NCBI RefSeq assembly: GCF_002288925.2
Contig: NW_022098062.1
Coordinates: 10,883,042 to 10,947,041 of the forward strand
Length of the DNA stretch: 64,000 bases
Direction of reading: 5' to 3'
Source of the DNA: Delphinapterus leucas
Taxonomy: Eukaryota > Chordata > Mammalia > Artiodactyla > Monodontidae
Shown piece by piece: positions 23,020 to 35,924 of this stretch. The position numbers were made by a program, and so were the translations under genes. How positions within the stretch are numbered: the stretch's first letter is position 1; the number at the start of each line of letters is the position of its first letter. The notes beneath the pieces are model-generated. The model searched no databases, had not been told where the DNA came from, and saw only the letters and a program-made list of their open reading frames with translations.

Positions 23020-23661
23020 TACATTCACATTGCTGTGAAGTTATTTCCACATCCATCCCCATAACTCTTTTCATCTTCTAAATCTGAAACTCTATACCTA
23101 GTAAACAATAACGCCCCATTCTCCCCTCACTCTGTCCGCTGGCAACCACCATTATACTTTCTGTCTTTACAATTTTGACTACTCTGAGGACCTCAGGTAA
23201 GTGGAGTCATACAGTATTTGTCTTTTTGTGTCTGGCTTATTTCACTTAGCACAATGTCCTCAAGATTCATCCATGTTGTAACATATTACAGAATTTCGTT
23301 CCTTTTTTTAAGGCTGAATAATATTCTATTGTATGAGTATGCCACATTTTGGTAATCTGTTCACTGGTTGATGGACACTTGGTTTGCTTCCATGTTTTGG
23401 CCATTGTGAATAATGCTGCCATGAACATGGGTATACAAATATCTCCTCAAGATCCTGCTTTCAGTTCTTTTGGGTATATACCCAGAAGTGGAACTGCTGG
23501 ATCATATAGTAATTTTTTTTTTTCTCAAGGAACCACCATACTGTTTTCCACAATGGCCGCACCATTTTATATTCCTGCCGACTGTGCACAAAGGGTCCAA
23601 TTTCTCCACATCTTCACCAACACTTGTTGTTTTCCTAATGGGAGTAAGGTGGCATAGTATG
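23020..23661 (-). mobile_element. L1 fragment, antisense
   Basis: Reversed L1: ttcacttagcacaatgtcct, aggctgaataatattctatt, tgttcactggttgatggaca, gggtatatacccagaagtgg, and ttctccacatcttcaccaac. These are the reversed end of ORF2 plus 3' UTR. The open frames within are antisense L1, not genes. Confidence 0.8.
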
Positions 23662-23667
23662 TCTTTT

Positions 23668-23869
23668 GGGGAATCAGCAGTATGGTTAGTTGATAGTGGT
23701 GTCAGACCCCAATGAGATTTGGTCTTGCCACTTACTAGCTGTGTGACTTCGGACATTATGCCAGTTTCCGCATTGGTAAAATCAGAATTATCTCGGAGGG
23801 TTGGTGAGAATTGAATGTGCATAAAGCACTCAGGCTCACAGAAAGCACTCAAGAAATATAAGTTATTAT
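23668..23869 (+). mobile_element. MIR SINE
   Basis: Contains the MIR core tgccacttactagctgtgtg, then cattggtaaaatcagaatta and a decayed end gcactcaagaaatataagtt. Confidence 0.75.
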
Positions 23870-25169
23870 TCTTTCCACCTTAAAAGCTCCAATAATAAAC
23901 CAAATTCCGACTTGCTCTGGCTCCTTCTGGACGAGTTAGGAGGCAAAGAGACAAACTAGATGATTTTATCAAGGAGTTTTCTACTTAGAGGCTTGAGTCT
24001 GAGGACTTCACACAATCTTCACAGACATTCTTCCTTCCTGCTGTCCCCACTCAGCCTGCAGACCTCCCACCTGTGCCCAAAGAAGAGTGCTTGAAAGGAA
24101 GAGGTTACTCAGAACCCAGCCGGTTTATGTTTTCTCAGGGGCGGAGGTCGGGAAGAAATCCTGTTGACACAGTTTTGTAAAGCCTGTCACTCAGTCCCCT
24201 GCCTATTACCTCTGCAGACCGTTATGCATATTAAAGAAGGGGGGGCGGCAAATACAAAAGAAAAATAAGCGAGAGTGAGTGAGAGAGGGAACAAATCAGG
24301 ATGCTTGAGGGAATCCACGTGGTCGCCAATCTGTAACTGATCAGAGCAGCGACACTGAAGCAAAACCCCCAACGCCTAACGCTAAATATATTGCAATGGA
24401 GAAACCGTCCACAATGGGGTGTCTATGTCCTTAGCAGAGTCCTGGGGCTGCCGTTTAAGAGACTCTCCCCGTACTCCCACCCTTTTTGCACCTAGTAAAC
24501 CACGCGATGTAACAACGGAATCTGGTTCTGTGTGTGCGCTGTGGGAGTGTGAGCTTTGCAAACCATCTGGGCTCCATCCTGCGCGGTTGGAACCACGATC
24601 GATCCAGGACGAGTTGGGGGAGTTGGAGCTTGCCTGTGTCTCCTTCCTCTCCCTGCTCCTCTCTAGCCCCCACCCCATCGTTCGCTCTGCACAAACGTTC
24701 GCGGGTGGAGGGACGTAGGTTTTCAGCACCAGGAGGCCGTGGACCTTCTCTGGAGGCTGCAGTGCACCCTCCAGAGGGCCAGAGCTGATTGCAACCTGCT
24801 CACCACGACCCTCCCCCTCCTCCCCAAATTCGCTGCCCCAGGCTGTTATATTACAGGCGGGGCGCTGTACCGGTGCGGGAGTCCAGGAAGGCTGCGTGAC
24901 CTTCCAGCGAACTCCACCTCGGCCAGGGGTGGGAGGGATGGAGGCTGCCCCGGGGCCTGCTGGCTGTGTATCGATCCCCCAGCCTCAGCCAACACAAGTT
25001 CTCCCGGTACAAACCCCTCCCTCCCTTCTGTGCTTTCCCAGCCTTGCAGGCTTCTAACGCCTAGCTTGTGGCGCCCTCCTCTCTTTCCCGCAATAAAGTG
25101 AACCGGGTGGGTATGCATCCCCCGCCCTAACCCTCCCCTTCCCCCTCCCCCCTCTGCCTACTAACCCCG
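23870..25169. other. KMT2A upstream flank
   Basis: GC content rises steadily through this stretch. Repeats are absent, unlike everything to the left. No coding frame with family resemblance is visible; the open frames reflect high GC. It probably holds distal promoter sequence of KMT2A, an inference from position only. Confidence 0.45.
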
Positions 25170-26501
25170 CGCACAGAGCTCGCCGCCGGCGGGCCCCTTC
25201 CACCCAGTGTATCATAATGCCCAACGCTCTTCTCCTCCCCCTCTCTTAATCAGAAACGTGGTCGCGAGCCCCCCCGCTCTGCGTGCATACATTAGAGTCT
25301 GCTTTGCATGCAGCGGCAGGCAGAGAACTGAGGAAGAAGGGGCGGGGGCGCTTTTGCCCGCCTCTTCCCTCCAGGCCCCGTTAGCCACCCAGTTTCAGCT
25401 TCGTTGTAACGCCGCCTCGTTAGCGGAGCACGCCGCGGCCCCAGTGCCCGGGCTGGAGAAACACAACCCAACTCTCTGCAGAAGGGCACCAAAGCCAGAG
25501 GTTTCTCAGCCCCGAGCGCACAGTAGGGCGAGGAGGTGGCGAGAGGCCGACCACTCGGTGTGTGCATTTTGGAGAGAGCTCCAGCCTGAAAATGGGAGGG
25601 GCTCTTTTATTATTTTTTAAAGCGCATTCATTGAGGCCCTTTCTATTTTGCATATAGTAAACTGGGCAACAATTCCGTCTTGCCTGTAGCACAATAAGGG
25701 CTCTTTTATTCTAGAAGCGTTAAATCCGGGCTAACCCCTCTCGTATCTGTGCCTCGAGGCGGAGAAGGCGCACTCGTCCCCGGCCCGGCAGCCGCGTTAG
25801 ACTGGAAGCTGCTCTCCCGGGCGGTTCGATTCCCAGCGCATCCCGGGAACGTGTGTAATCGGCCTCTCGGCTCTAGAGGCTGCAGGCGGCCGGCCTCCCT
25901 CCGCCTCCATCCTCTCCGTAGTCCTCGCCCCTCCCCCTCTCCCCGGAACCCGCGCTCCGCGTCGGGCTCCTGGGCTTCCTTCCCCCCTCCTTTTCCCGAG
26001 TAATGCCGCTCCCGGAGGGCGGGGCACTCAGTTATCCAGGTTGCGGGGCGGGCGGGCGGGCGGCAGGCTGCGGCCCGGGCCTCGGGATGGCGTAGCCGCG
26101 GCCCGGCGTCGGCAGCGCGGGCCCGAGCCCGCTATACAGCTTGCTGGGCCGGCTGGCGCGGCCCGGCCCTCGGCATAGCGGCCACGGGGTGCAGGCGGCC
26201 GGGCGGCGCCGAGCGGGCCAGGCAGGTTCCGGGGCCCGCGGCCCCCCCCCCTCCGCCTCCCCGCCCCCCTGTGTTGTCGCCTCTCCCTCTCGCTGCTTCA
26301 CTTCACGGGGCGAACATGGCGCACAGCTGTCGGTGGCGCTTCCCCGCCCGACCCGGGACCACCGGGGGCGGCGGCGGTGGGGGGCGCCGGGGCCTAGGGG
26401 GCGCCCCGCGGCAACGCGTCCCGGCCCTGCTGCTTCCCCCCGGGCCCCTGGTCGGCGGCGGCGGCCCCGGGGCGCCCCCCTCCCCCCCGGCTGTGGCGGC
26501 C

Positions 26502-26532
<31 letters not shown>

Positions 26533-26990
26533 GAAGCGGCGGGGTTGGGGTTCCAGGGGGAGCGGCCGCCGCCTCAGCAGCCTCCTCGTCGTCCGCCTCG
26601 TCTTCGTCTTCGTCATCGTCCTCAGCCTCCTCTGGGCCGGCCCTGCTCCGGGTGGGCCCGGGCTTCGACGCGGCGCTGCAGGTCTCGGCCGCCATCGGCA
26701 CCAACCTGCGCCGGTTCCGGGCCGTGTTTGGGGAGAGCGGCGGGGGAGGCGGCAGCGGAGAGGTAAGGGGGCGAGGAACCCCCAGGTCCGGGGTCTCGAC
26801 CCTCTGCGGAGCCCCCTCCCCTCCCCCATCCGGGATTGTGGAGCATCCCAATTTGGGGACCATCCTGGGGTCCCTGACCCGGGGCAGATGGCCCTCCCAT
26901 CTCGGGACCCCCATCCAGGGGTGCAGGCCCCCAGGCGTCCCCACCCCGGGGTTCGGACCCATCTGGCCGAGGGCGTTTGACCCCCCACCC
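25170..26990 (+). promoter_or_regulatory. KMT2A: CpG island and promoter of KMT2A
   Basis: Dense CpG runs from the gctcgccgccggcgggcc segment to the middle of early intron 1, with the densest part at about 25740-26760. GC-box words (ggggcgggcgggcgggcgg near 26044-26063) and no clear TATA box near the start codon fit a housekeeping CpG-island promoter. The island contains all of coding exon 1. The transcription start cannot be placed by eye. A two-codon upstream frame (ATG GCG TAG) lies at 26087-26095 and would be in the leader only if transcription starts upstream of it. Confidence 0.85.
26316..26762 (+). CDS. KMT2A: KMT2A (MLL1) coding exon 1: histone H3K4 methyltransferase N-terminus
   Basis: The exon encodes residues 1-149 of the nuclear H3 lysine-4 methyltransferase that maintains HOX expression. 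The ATG has a strong context (gcgaacATGG) and begins MAHSCRWRFPARPG, whose RWRFPARP (6-13) is the high-affinity menin-binding motif and looks unchanged. Low-complexity tracts follow: a glycine run at about 17-23, a 12-alanine run near 62-73 encoded mostly by GCG, and a serine run near 90-105. The end, GPGFDAALQVSAAIGTNLRR with FRAVFGES, belongs to the segment that with menin contacts LEDGF. It ends in phase 0 at a GTAAGG donor. It is about five residues longer than the human exon as I recall it, all in the alanine run. Confidence 0.96.
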
Positions 26991-29900
26991 TCTTTCCCCT
27001 GACCCTTCCCCACATCCTCTGGCACAGACCCCTCGCCCGGGTTTCCCATCCCGGGACTGAACCCCTCCTCCCTTTCACAGATTACCTCATCCGAGCGAGA
27101 TTCCTCCCTCCCTCCCTCCTAGAGACTTGATCCCGCCACATCCCCGCCTCCCTCTCTGGGCAGATGTTTTACTCCTGGGGCAGTTTTCCTCTTGGGCATC
27201 TCTCGGGGGATGGCCTCATCCAAAGCCACGTTCTTCTCCCACCCTTGGGGACCGATGTCCCTTCTAGCACCTTGCTTTCGAAAACCTGATGAACCCTCGC
27301 TCCGTCCCCGGGCCAGGTCCCTACACTACCAGCCACTCCCCCTTCCTTCACCTCCACCCGCACCCCCCCTACCCCCAGCGGAGAGGTCCTCCCCTCATCC
27401 CGCCCTTCCCCACCAGGAAAAAGCTACTTTCCTCTCCACCTTGCCTCCCTTCGCCTTCTTTTCCTCTGAAGATAACGGCGATCTCCTCCTACAGCAGTCT
27501 GTTTCCCCCATTTTACAGAGCTGCAGTTTCTAGCCTATTGGTAGCAGGGGATTACTCTACCTTCACTCCACCCTTTCCCTCCTTTAGAATGAAGGATTAG
27601 TGGCATCTTCGAGGGGAAAATTGTCCACTGTCCTCTAGGCTCAGAGAAGAGCAGCTTTCCACCATTCCGCCTGGAGAGGAGGCAGGTTTTCCCTCCAGCT
27701 CTGGGGAAGGGGGCCCCCGTGAGGGGCGGTGTTTGTGGGGTACTTGGGCAGCATCCTCCCAGGGGAAGCAGCTGCTCTCCTACCCCACCCACTGCGCCTG
27801 AGAGCACGCAGTCTTCAAACCTAGCTCCCTCCCGCCCTTCTTTTCTCCGTCATTTCATTATTGATCCACCTTTTCCTAGGCCAATCCTGGGGCTTGGAAG
27901 GGGTGGGGGAAGCAGGGTTGGGGTGAGGAGAGTAGATAAGGGACAGTTTTACTGTAGTGCGGTGGTGGTGGCTGCTTCTGGTTGAGAGAAAGAGGGTTAT
28001 GAAGAGGTTATGAAGCAAAGTTATTCCTTAGAAGGAGTTAGCATTCTGTCTCTGATTTGTCTGAGGGGGACCCAAGGTGGATGAAGGATCTCCAGCTTTG
28101 CCCCTTCCCCATTTAGTACTGGGGCGAGAATGGGGATGCTTTGATAGGCATTATTCAGCCCCCTTCAGCCAAAAGGAAAGTTGCCCTGGGAAGGGAAGTT
28201 GAGTTCAGGTTCAGCCAGTGGCGTTGCGCATTTGTTTTACATTGGATGCAGAAGGGGGAGTTTGAATCGTAGGGGAAGGGGGAGAATGGGATGGGGGATG
28301 CTAGGAGGAAGAGCAGCTGCTAGGGGCTGAAGCGGAGGGGGGTAGGGGGTTGCTGCTTTGGAGTGCTCTTGATTGAAACAGAAAGGGAAAGATAACAACC
28401 AGCCGTTTCCTGCGTGCTCTGCCGTTGGTGCACACAAAATATCCTGGGCAAACCCCTCGTCCCCTATTGTGCCCCGCACCCCTTTAGATCTACAGAAAGA
28501 TCCTGGGCAGAAGGGGAGGGAGGAGATCCCAGGGACCCTGGCCCCTCCTTTCAAGGAGCTGGCATTTTTTAGTTGTTAGTCTTCCTGCCTCCTTTTTTAA
28601 ATCGTTTCTAAGGCATCCTGATCAGGAGACTGACAACAACCCGCCTTCTGACAGAGCAAGGAGGACATGATGGGGGCGTGTTCCTTGCGATGTAGCTAGC
28701 TGCAGCGTCCCTTTTCCCTGCCTCTCTCTGCTCTCTCTCCACCTCCTTTTCCCAGCCTTCAGAAGGCAGCTGCAGTCAGCAGGGTTGTTTGAGACTATTT
28801 ATTGGTTGCTGTAGATTATTATTTTTTTTTTGAAAGGCCAATTCTGTATTTTTTAAGCTAACAACACAGATCCCATGTAGTTGGAGAACCAAAGGCCTCA
28901 TACATGACAAAAAGACTGAACCGTTCAGGTTACTTGCATGGAGTTGGTGCTTAAATGTGAGTTGATTTTGCTTTTTTAAAAAAAAAAGCAGCAAAAAAAA
29001 AAAAAAAAATAGACTTACTGAGATTTCATTTACCTGCTTGTTTTCAAAATTGAGACTTGCCTGGTTATATGTAGAATTTTAGCCCCATGTATATTTGAGT
29101 ATAATAAGAAAGTCTCTATTAGGAGAAGTTAGTCTATTTTTAAGGGGATCCTGAGAAGCATTTTCTTCTTGTTTAGCATGCTTGTTTATTTTATACTGAA
29201 GGACCAAGTGTTCACATTCCAAATGTTGTTATCACATATTCAAAAGCAAAGTTTTATGCTGACAGCTTCCAATCATAGCTTTTCAAGAGACTGGTTAGAA
29301 AGAGAGCCACCTGGATTCAGGGACCTAATGTCTGGGCACCAGAATATTTTATCTGTTGGTCTTTGACAAATCACCTTTAAAGTTTTAATCAGGTGCTAAC
29401 ATTTTCTTATCCACTGGCATTATTTTGCTTAGCAGTGGTATGTAGTGTAAAGCCTGTCAAGGAAATGCAGTAATTTCAAATAAGATCATATTAATACTCT
29501 TTTTCTTTAAAACTTTTGCCTGAACAGTAGTTGCTACTTCATTATGAGGAAAGTGGTTGACTCCTTACATTAAACTTCAGTATTTTTTCTGAATTAGGCT
29601 TGAATGAGCTGTTGTTCCATTGGTAAGCCTTTTATGTGGTAGTTTGGGTTAATCTAGGATGGGTTAATGGTATGCATTCATGAGTGCTAACCCATGGTAT
29701 GGCTTAGTACTGAATCATGTGATTATATCCTTTGACCTGGTTGTTTTCAAGGTGGAAACCAAGCATTTTGTTACAGAGCCTTACAAATCAATGATAAAGT
29801 TCCAACAAGGAGGTTTAGGGTTCCCACGGGCTGACATAGAGTTCTAAAGATTGTTTCTCAGAAGTTGCTCACAGATCTGTATCAGGGCTTGTCTGGATTC

Positions 29901-31102
29901 ATGAAGAGATGGTTTGTGATCCAAAAGGATTCTAGCCTCTTTAAATTCTGGTTCGCTTTCAGTGAATAATGACTATAACTTCATAACCAAACGTAAGTTA
30001 ATACTTACTGAATACTAAGTTAAGGTGGTTGAAAGGTGACAGAACTTCCAGATCAGTTCCCTGTTTAAACTCCTTTAGCTGTAGATTTGTCCTTTACTGC
30101 CATAGGTTCTGAACTTCCCTCGGGATTGATAGCTCTCTGAGTAATAACTACATGTAAGAGTTCTTCATGACCCAGGTCTGTCAGAATGGGATTATTTAAA
30201 AAAATATATAGATGTTGCTGATCTCCTATTTGGGCTTTCTGTGTGACAGTTACGAAGTAGAATTAGAGTTTTATTTGATTGAGCACTGTGAGAAATCACG
30301 GAGGTCTGCTTTTCCGCCTTCCCTTTCGCCTGCATGGTGTCAGGGTCCCACTTTTCTGAGGATGGTTTCAGGTGATATATATGTGACTCTACTTTGCCAT
30401 CTAATTAAACATAGTACAGCATCCTCTCTGTTGACTAGGATTTGGGCTGTTTTAATGTGAACCCCAGAAATGGTCTATTTATCAGCAAGTAATCTTTGTT
30501 TATTACTTTCATAATCCAGTTACCATTCCTACCACCTCACAAAATGTTAAAAGCAGAATTTCCACCCTGATCATAACATGGCGAACTTTGATTAGATATA
30601 AATGGAAACCGAATCACAACATTGGTACGTATGTGTCTGTATTGGAAATGGCAGTTTAGTTCGGGTGGACTAAGGTGGGCTCTTGGGTTGGGCTTAGAAA
30701 AGATGGTGGTCCTGGAGTGGGAGAGTGTCTGTGATTTTCTTTTTTTGATGTTGGTTGGGCATATGTGCCAAGAGTGGGAGTTGTTCCTTCATTGCCTTCA
30801 CAGCTAACCCTGAGCTGGGCAGAAGGGAAGTGAAGCAGACAACACAAGCAGACTAGAAGAAGCCCCTCCGCGTGAAAGTCGGTGGACATGGGCTCTCCTC
30901 GCACTCGTCTCTGTCACTCACTAGTCTGGACAGTTTCACTTTTAACTTGAAATTTCCGATCAGTAAAATGAAAAGGTTGGGCTAAATGTCAGCGCAGGAA
31001 TCTTTTCTGCTCCAGTATTCTGATTCCTCTCTGTCGTATTAATTATTTGCTCAGGTCAGAACTTCTTATTCTGAATTTATTTAAAAAGTCAGAGTCAGTG
31101 AG
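26763..31102 (+). other. KMT2A: KMT2A intron 1, proximal part
   Basis: The first kilobase is pyrimidine- and C-rich with CpG fading out near 27000. The remainder is mixed single-copy sequence. An A-rich tract lies at 28979-29010. A decayed MIR-like segment is possible at 30890-31030. No coding sequence is supported; open frames at 26770-28560 reflect base composition. Confidence 0.6.
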
Positions 31103-31119
31103 CCTGTTTGGTAATTTTT

Positions 31120-31461
31120 TTTTTTTTTCTTTTTTCCTTTTTGGCTGCATTGGGTCTCTGTTGCTGTGCGCGGGCTTTCTCTAGTTGTGGCGAACGGGGG
31201 CTACTCTTCGTTGCGGTGCGCAGTCTTCTCATTGTGGTGGCTGCTCTTCTTGCGGAGCACGGGCTTCAGGTGCGCGGGCTTCAGTAGTTGTAGCACGTGA
31301 GCTCAGTAGTTGTGGCTTGCGGGCTCTAGAGCGCAGGCTCGGTCGTTGTGGCGCACAGGCTTAGTTGCTCCACGGCATGTGGGATCTTCCCGGACCAGGG
31401 ATGGAACCCGTGTCTCCTGCATTGGCAGGCGGATTCTCAACCACTGTGCCACCAGGGAAGC
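31120..31461 (-). mobile_element. CHR-type SINE, long form
   Basis: Reversed long copy (ggctgcattgggtctctgtt, gttgctccacggcatgtggg, ccaccagggaagcc). Perfect 17-bp target duplication cctgtttggtaattttt at 31103-31119 and 31462-31478. Confidence 0.92.
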
Positions 31462-31478
31462 CCTGTTTGGTAATTTTT

Positions 31479-34400
31479 AATGTCAGAGTGTACATTTGCC
31501 ATTAAACTGCCATTATTATTGGGAAGAGAAATTTGAACTTGGTGGGATAGTTTTCATTGTATGGACAAAATGTAAGGATTTTATGGAAAAAGTTCTTTGC
31601 TGAAGTTGACCAATTTCATTTATAAGAAAAGTGAAGATAAAATTTTAAGTATAACTCATTATCTGGTGTTGAGAGGCCCTCTTGTTTGGCTAAATTTGTT
31701 TTCATGTTTTCAATATTGTAGATTCCTGACTCTCCAAAAGGGAAGTTATTTTCAGTCTAGGTGGTATATTCCTTTAGATGTGTGAGCTTTTAAATGGAAA
31801 AAATCCAGTACACTAATGTGTTTACAAATCCAAAGTGATGGCACCTGCATTGCAGGGAGTAGTTGTTAGTTGTTAATACGCTCTAAAACGTAGTTTGGTT
31901 TGTACTGAGCATCACAAATGCAGCCTTGAGAACTTTTCTTCATCTTTCGCCGAAAGGCATATCACTTGTCCCCATCTTTACCTTCCGTCTAATTATCTTA
32001 AGGCACATGCTCTTGTAGGAAACCATCGTTCACAAAATAGTGATTGATCTTTTGATTGGAAGTTGAGAAGAGAAAATACTCCCATCTTGACTCCCCTCCC
32101 ATCTCTGCTCACCTGGGAGCTGGCCTTCCATAGAGCAGCTGTGCAGGCTTAATACCCGTTGCCTTCCTTGCCCTGTGGCTAGGGGGGGTGGCAACACTTG
32201 TTTCACTTGCTCTGAGGCATAACAGACTTGCAGGGCCTCTCTCTCCTTTGGAGACTCACTGTTTTAATTGTAGGTCTCCTAATTAAGATCTCTTTGTGCC
32301 TGCCCACATTCCACTAGTGTTGGCACAGAACTTCAGCTTCCTTCTAGCACTTAACTGAAGGCCTTCAATCCGGCCTTTTGTGAATATCTTGTCTCTTTCC
32401 ATTCTTCCTCTGCCAAGGTGGAGAGCCCAGTGGCATAGACCTATGAGAAAGGGGGAAGCTTTGTGACTATCACTACTTTGGGAGGAATTTATTCTAGGAT
32501 TGCTGGGATGGGACCTTCTTTTGTTTGCATACGTTATTTTCAGGAATTAAGAAAAGTTAAATTACTAATGAGTCTGACATGAGGTACCTACAGTTTAGTC
32601 AGATTCTTAACCCTATAGGCACTAGTAGGAAGAAGGAAGCTAAAGAGTTTACTATTGAAAAGTGTTTGTTTGGGTCTTATCTAGATTGATTTAAAGCTTG
32701 ATAAATAAAAGCTTATGGAGTAAATCACAGACTTCGGGGTTTTGTGGTTGTGAAGACAATCAATCAAATGAAATTACTGATTGTTCCTAAATTGTATCAG
32801 ATTTTAAAGCATAGAGTTAACTTTGATATTTGAATTAACTTTTTTGATTAGAAAAGACTGCAGGAGGATCTAGAAATTATTGAGTTAATTAAGAATACTC
32901 TTGTAGCCTCCAGTATTTCTTGAGAAGACCAGGAATTGGCTAGGTTTCTAGAGCAGTTTCAGAAGAAGGGAAAGTAATTTTTCTGGAAAATGTAGCTTCA
33001 CTTTAGTTTGCGTTATGTTAGTGCTCAAAATACAGCACGTCCTTTAACGGATCTATATGTGCCATGCTAGAGGAAATGCAGTCTTTATTAAGAAGAAGGA
33101 ATCTTGAATCCTTCACCTGGACCCAGATGGTTTCATTGATCACATCAGTATGAGGCGGACAAAGGGCTACTTTTTTGTTGTTGTTATTGTCATTTCCTTG
33201 GTTGTGAGGAAGGCCTGAAAGAAGGAAGTTTATGGCATGCATGAAATAAAGCTGGAGGCCTGTGCTCTTATACCTGAGTGGGTGGTTTTATGGCCTAATT
33301 CTCTAATTGCTGGCATTTATGACAGTGTGGATGCAACTGGCCCTGTGGCTGAGGTGGATTATGTTGGGAATAGGGAGAGAAAAGGGGTCCTTTTGTTAGC
33401 CTTTTCATTTTCCCCCTCAATACCTTCTCTGAGAAAGCCCTGAGGAAATACAGAGACACTTGGACTGAGGGAATGGCATCCCATAAAATGGTTCTTTATG
33501 TTTTTAAAAAGGATGAGCTGCTTTTCTTGATCTATCCAAAGAAATCCATACCACCACTGTTAAATATTTCAATGAGCTTTGTACCTTGTCAGGTTACACA
33601 CCAGGGGAAGCCAACCAGGAGGCTGGAGGTGCTGCTAGGCGTTTGCTTTTAAAGACTAAGACATTTGAAAGAAGAATGCTGCTGTGTGACTTGCAGTTGT
33701 TTTGGATGATATAAATCCCCTTGTAGGATTCGTATGAAACTTCTTAGAGTTCAGACTTGGTTTAACTTTTTAGCTTTTGAATGCAACTATTCTAATGAGT
33801 TTTAGTTTTAAGGAAACAGTTAAAGATATAAATGTAAGAGTTAGTTGGCAGTTTTCTGTGTGGTGTATGAAAATTCCCCTTTCTTTGAAATGAGTAGTTG
33901 TTTTTCTGTTGGACAAATAGACTAAAGGGATTTCCCCAGCTGTTTTACCTTTAATTATCGCTTCAGCAATGCCTTGTGGGGCACCAGTGGGTAGGATCTA
34001 TTCAACTGCCATTTATTTCTGGAGTTGGAGTTTTTTCCATCTATTTTATCTGTTTTGTTGCATTTCTGTGTTTTGGGTTTGGTTGGACTGTTTGGGTGTA
34101 GATGTTTTGATGTCTCTCATCAGTGAGAGCTATGAAGCTTTCTAACATTCGAATTGTTTTAGAGAGATCCAACCCTTATGGTCCACGCTTTGCTGAAGCA
34201 TCATTGTTTCATTCTCATTTTACAGCATCAAAGTAATTGTGGCTTTCTGTCTTGAATTAGGGGAGTAACATTACTTGTGAGGAGTGTTTTTGGAGAAATT
34301 TTTTTTTCACTAAGCTCTCCTTTGTACTATCTCAGTTCTGAAAACTGGGGAGTAGTTAATCACACGTATCTGTAATAAATATCTACACCTAAAGGAATAA

Positions 34401-34662
34401 ATATTTACACGTGCTTGTATTCAACTTCTGTCCATCCATGAGTATTGACTGATTTTCAGATCAAACACAAGCATACAACATTGTCCCTAGATTATTATTG
34501 CCTTTAATTATGAGCAGTAAAACCATGTGGATAACATCTCTTTAAGCTTAGTTAATGAGGAAATCCTTTTGTAATCTCTCCAGCAAGGATTTTTTATTTG
34601 TGCATATATAAATACCTTTACAAAGGAAGGACAGAATCTCATTATGTAATCTGTAATAGTGT
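31479..34662 (+). other. KMT2A: KMT2A intron 1, central single-copy stretch
   Basis: About 3 kb with no recognisable repeat and no coding support. Low repeat density relative to the flanks may point to constrained intronic regulatory DNA, but nothing specific is visible. Confidence 0.4.
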
Positions 34663-34922
34663 GAGATAGTACAGCACAGTAATTAAGAGTTTATTAAGAC
34701 CATGGGCTCTGGGTTCAGACTGCCTGGGTTCAAATCTTGGCTCCACTATTTATTAGCTGAATGACCTTGAAAAACTTTGTTAACCTCTCTGTGCTTCAGT
34801 TTCTTCATTTGTAAATCAGTGGTACTTGTGCTTCATAAGTTTATTGTGAGGCTTAATTGAAATTATGCATGCAAAGTACTTAGCACTTTGCCTGGTACAG
34901 AGGAATCCCTAATTATTATTAG
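34663..34922 (+). mobile_element. MIR SINE, near full length
   Basis: Reads through most of the MIR consensus: acagcacagtaattaagagt, cagactgcctgggttcaaat, ttagctgaatgaccttg, cttcagtttcttcatttgta and cttagcactttgcctggtac. Confidence 0.85.
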
Positions 34923-35698
34923 GACTCAGTAGGACTCAGATTGTAAGGACAGGAGTGCTTAATCTTTTTTTTTGTTTGTTTCCCACCGAGGTAACAGGTT
35001 TTTTTTACTTGGAGGTATACATATGTATGTGTACACATATATACCTATTCGAGTGCTATAATCTTGACTTTAGAATGTTCTTGATTTTGGTATGGGTGTC
35101 AAGTTCATCAGTAAGCTAGGTGGAACCAAACTGAAGCCAGTCACACATCTTGGTAACAGTGGGTACCGTTGGTATCCAACTAGAATGTAATTAGCGATAA
35201 GGCACAAAAGGGAATAAAAAGAACAGGACAGTAAATAGGCAGGAAGGTAACCAAGGAAGGCAGTGCCTTCATGAGTTGCATAACTGTCAAGCCAAGGCAG
35301 CTATATTGGGGTTGCTACCCTTGGTCCCTGTAACTAGTGTTCCTTATCTTTTTGAGTATGAGTACTTGGTGATTTCCTAAAACAACTCCGAGGTTCTTCA
35401 GGGTTCTTGGCCCCCAAGTTCAGATTCATTAGTCTATACTTGGTAGCTATTTGACATTTGTTCACAAGTTTTAGCTTAGGGAGAGTGGAGAGTAAGTGTT
35501 GGTCTGTGGAGATCAATGCAGCTAACAATTTAATTACAGAAGAAATGCTAAGTTGTAGGTTGGAACTTAACTTGAGAAATAAAAATAACCACGAGCAGAA
35601 TAGTCAAAAAGAAGTTAAATTTCACCTAGTAGAGGATAGTATGCTTAAGGAGGAAAAATATAGTTCTGTTTTATCTCACTTAAAAAAAAAAAAGGGTT
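34923..35698 (+). other. KMT2A intron 1 segment, unassigned
   Basis: Contains a short alternating gtatacatatgtatgtgtac tract near 35015. No gene and no named repeat. Confidence 0.4.
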
Positions 35699-35902
35699 TG
35701 GGCTTCCCTGGTGGCGCAGTGGTTGGGAGTCCGCCTGCCGATGCAGGGGACGCGGGTTCGGGCCCCGGTCCGGAAGGATCCCGCATGCCGCGGAGCAGCT
35801 GGGCCCGTGAGCCATGGCCGCTGAGCCTGCGCGTCCGGGGCCTGTGCTCCGCGGCGGGAGAGGCCGCGGCAGTGAGAGGCCCGCGTACTGCAAAAAAAAA
35901 AG
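35699..35902 (+). mobile_element. CHR-type SINE, very CpG-rich
   Basis: Head gggcttccctggtggcgcag, body with gtgagccatggccgctgagc and gcgtccggggcctgtgctcc, and an A tail. CpG dinucleotides are almost undecayed, suggesting recent insertion. Confidence 0.92.
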
Positions 35903-35924
35903 ATTTGCTGAAATACTTAATACA

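Noticed and set aside
23349..23852. Overlapping open frames near 23.5 kb
   Set aside because: They fall in antisense L1 and MIR sequence.
24382..25692. Possible divergent gene upstream of KMT2A
   Set aside because: Open frames on both strands are GC-driven, with no splice structure or protein family recognised.
26141..26980. Plus-strand 279-codon frame overlapping KMT2A exon 1
   Set aside because: Wrong frame relative to the recognised KMT2A protein; low-complexity composition.
26032..27078. Antisense 348-codon open frame over the CpG island
   Set aside because: It is a composition artefact: high GC removes stop codons, the peptide is Arg/Pro/Gly low complexity, and the opposite strand is the real KMT2A exon 1.
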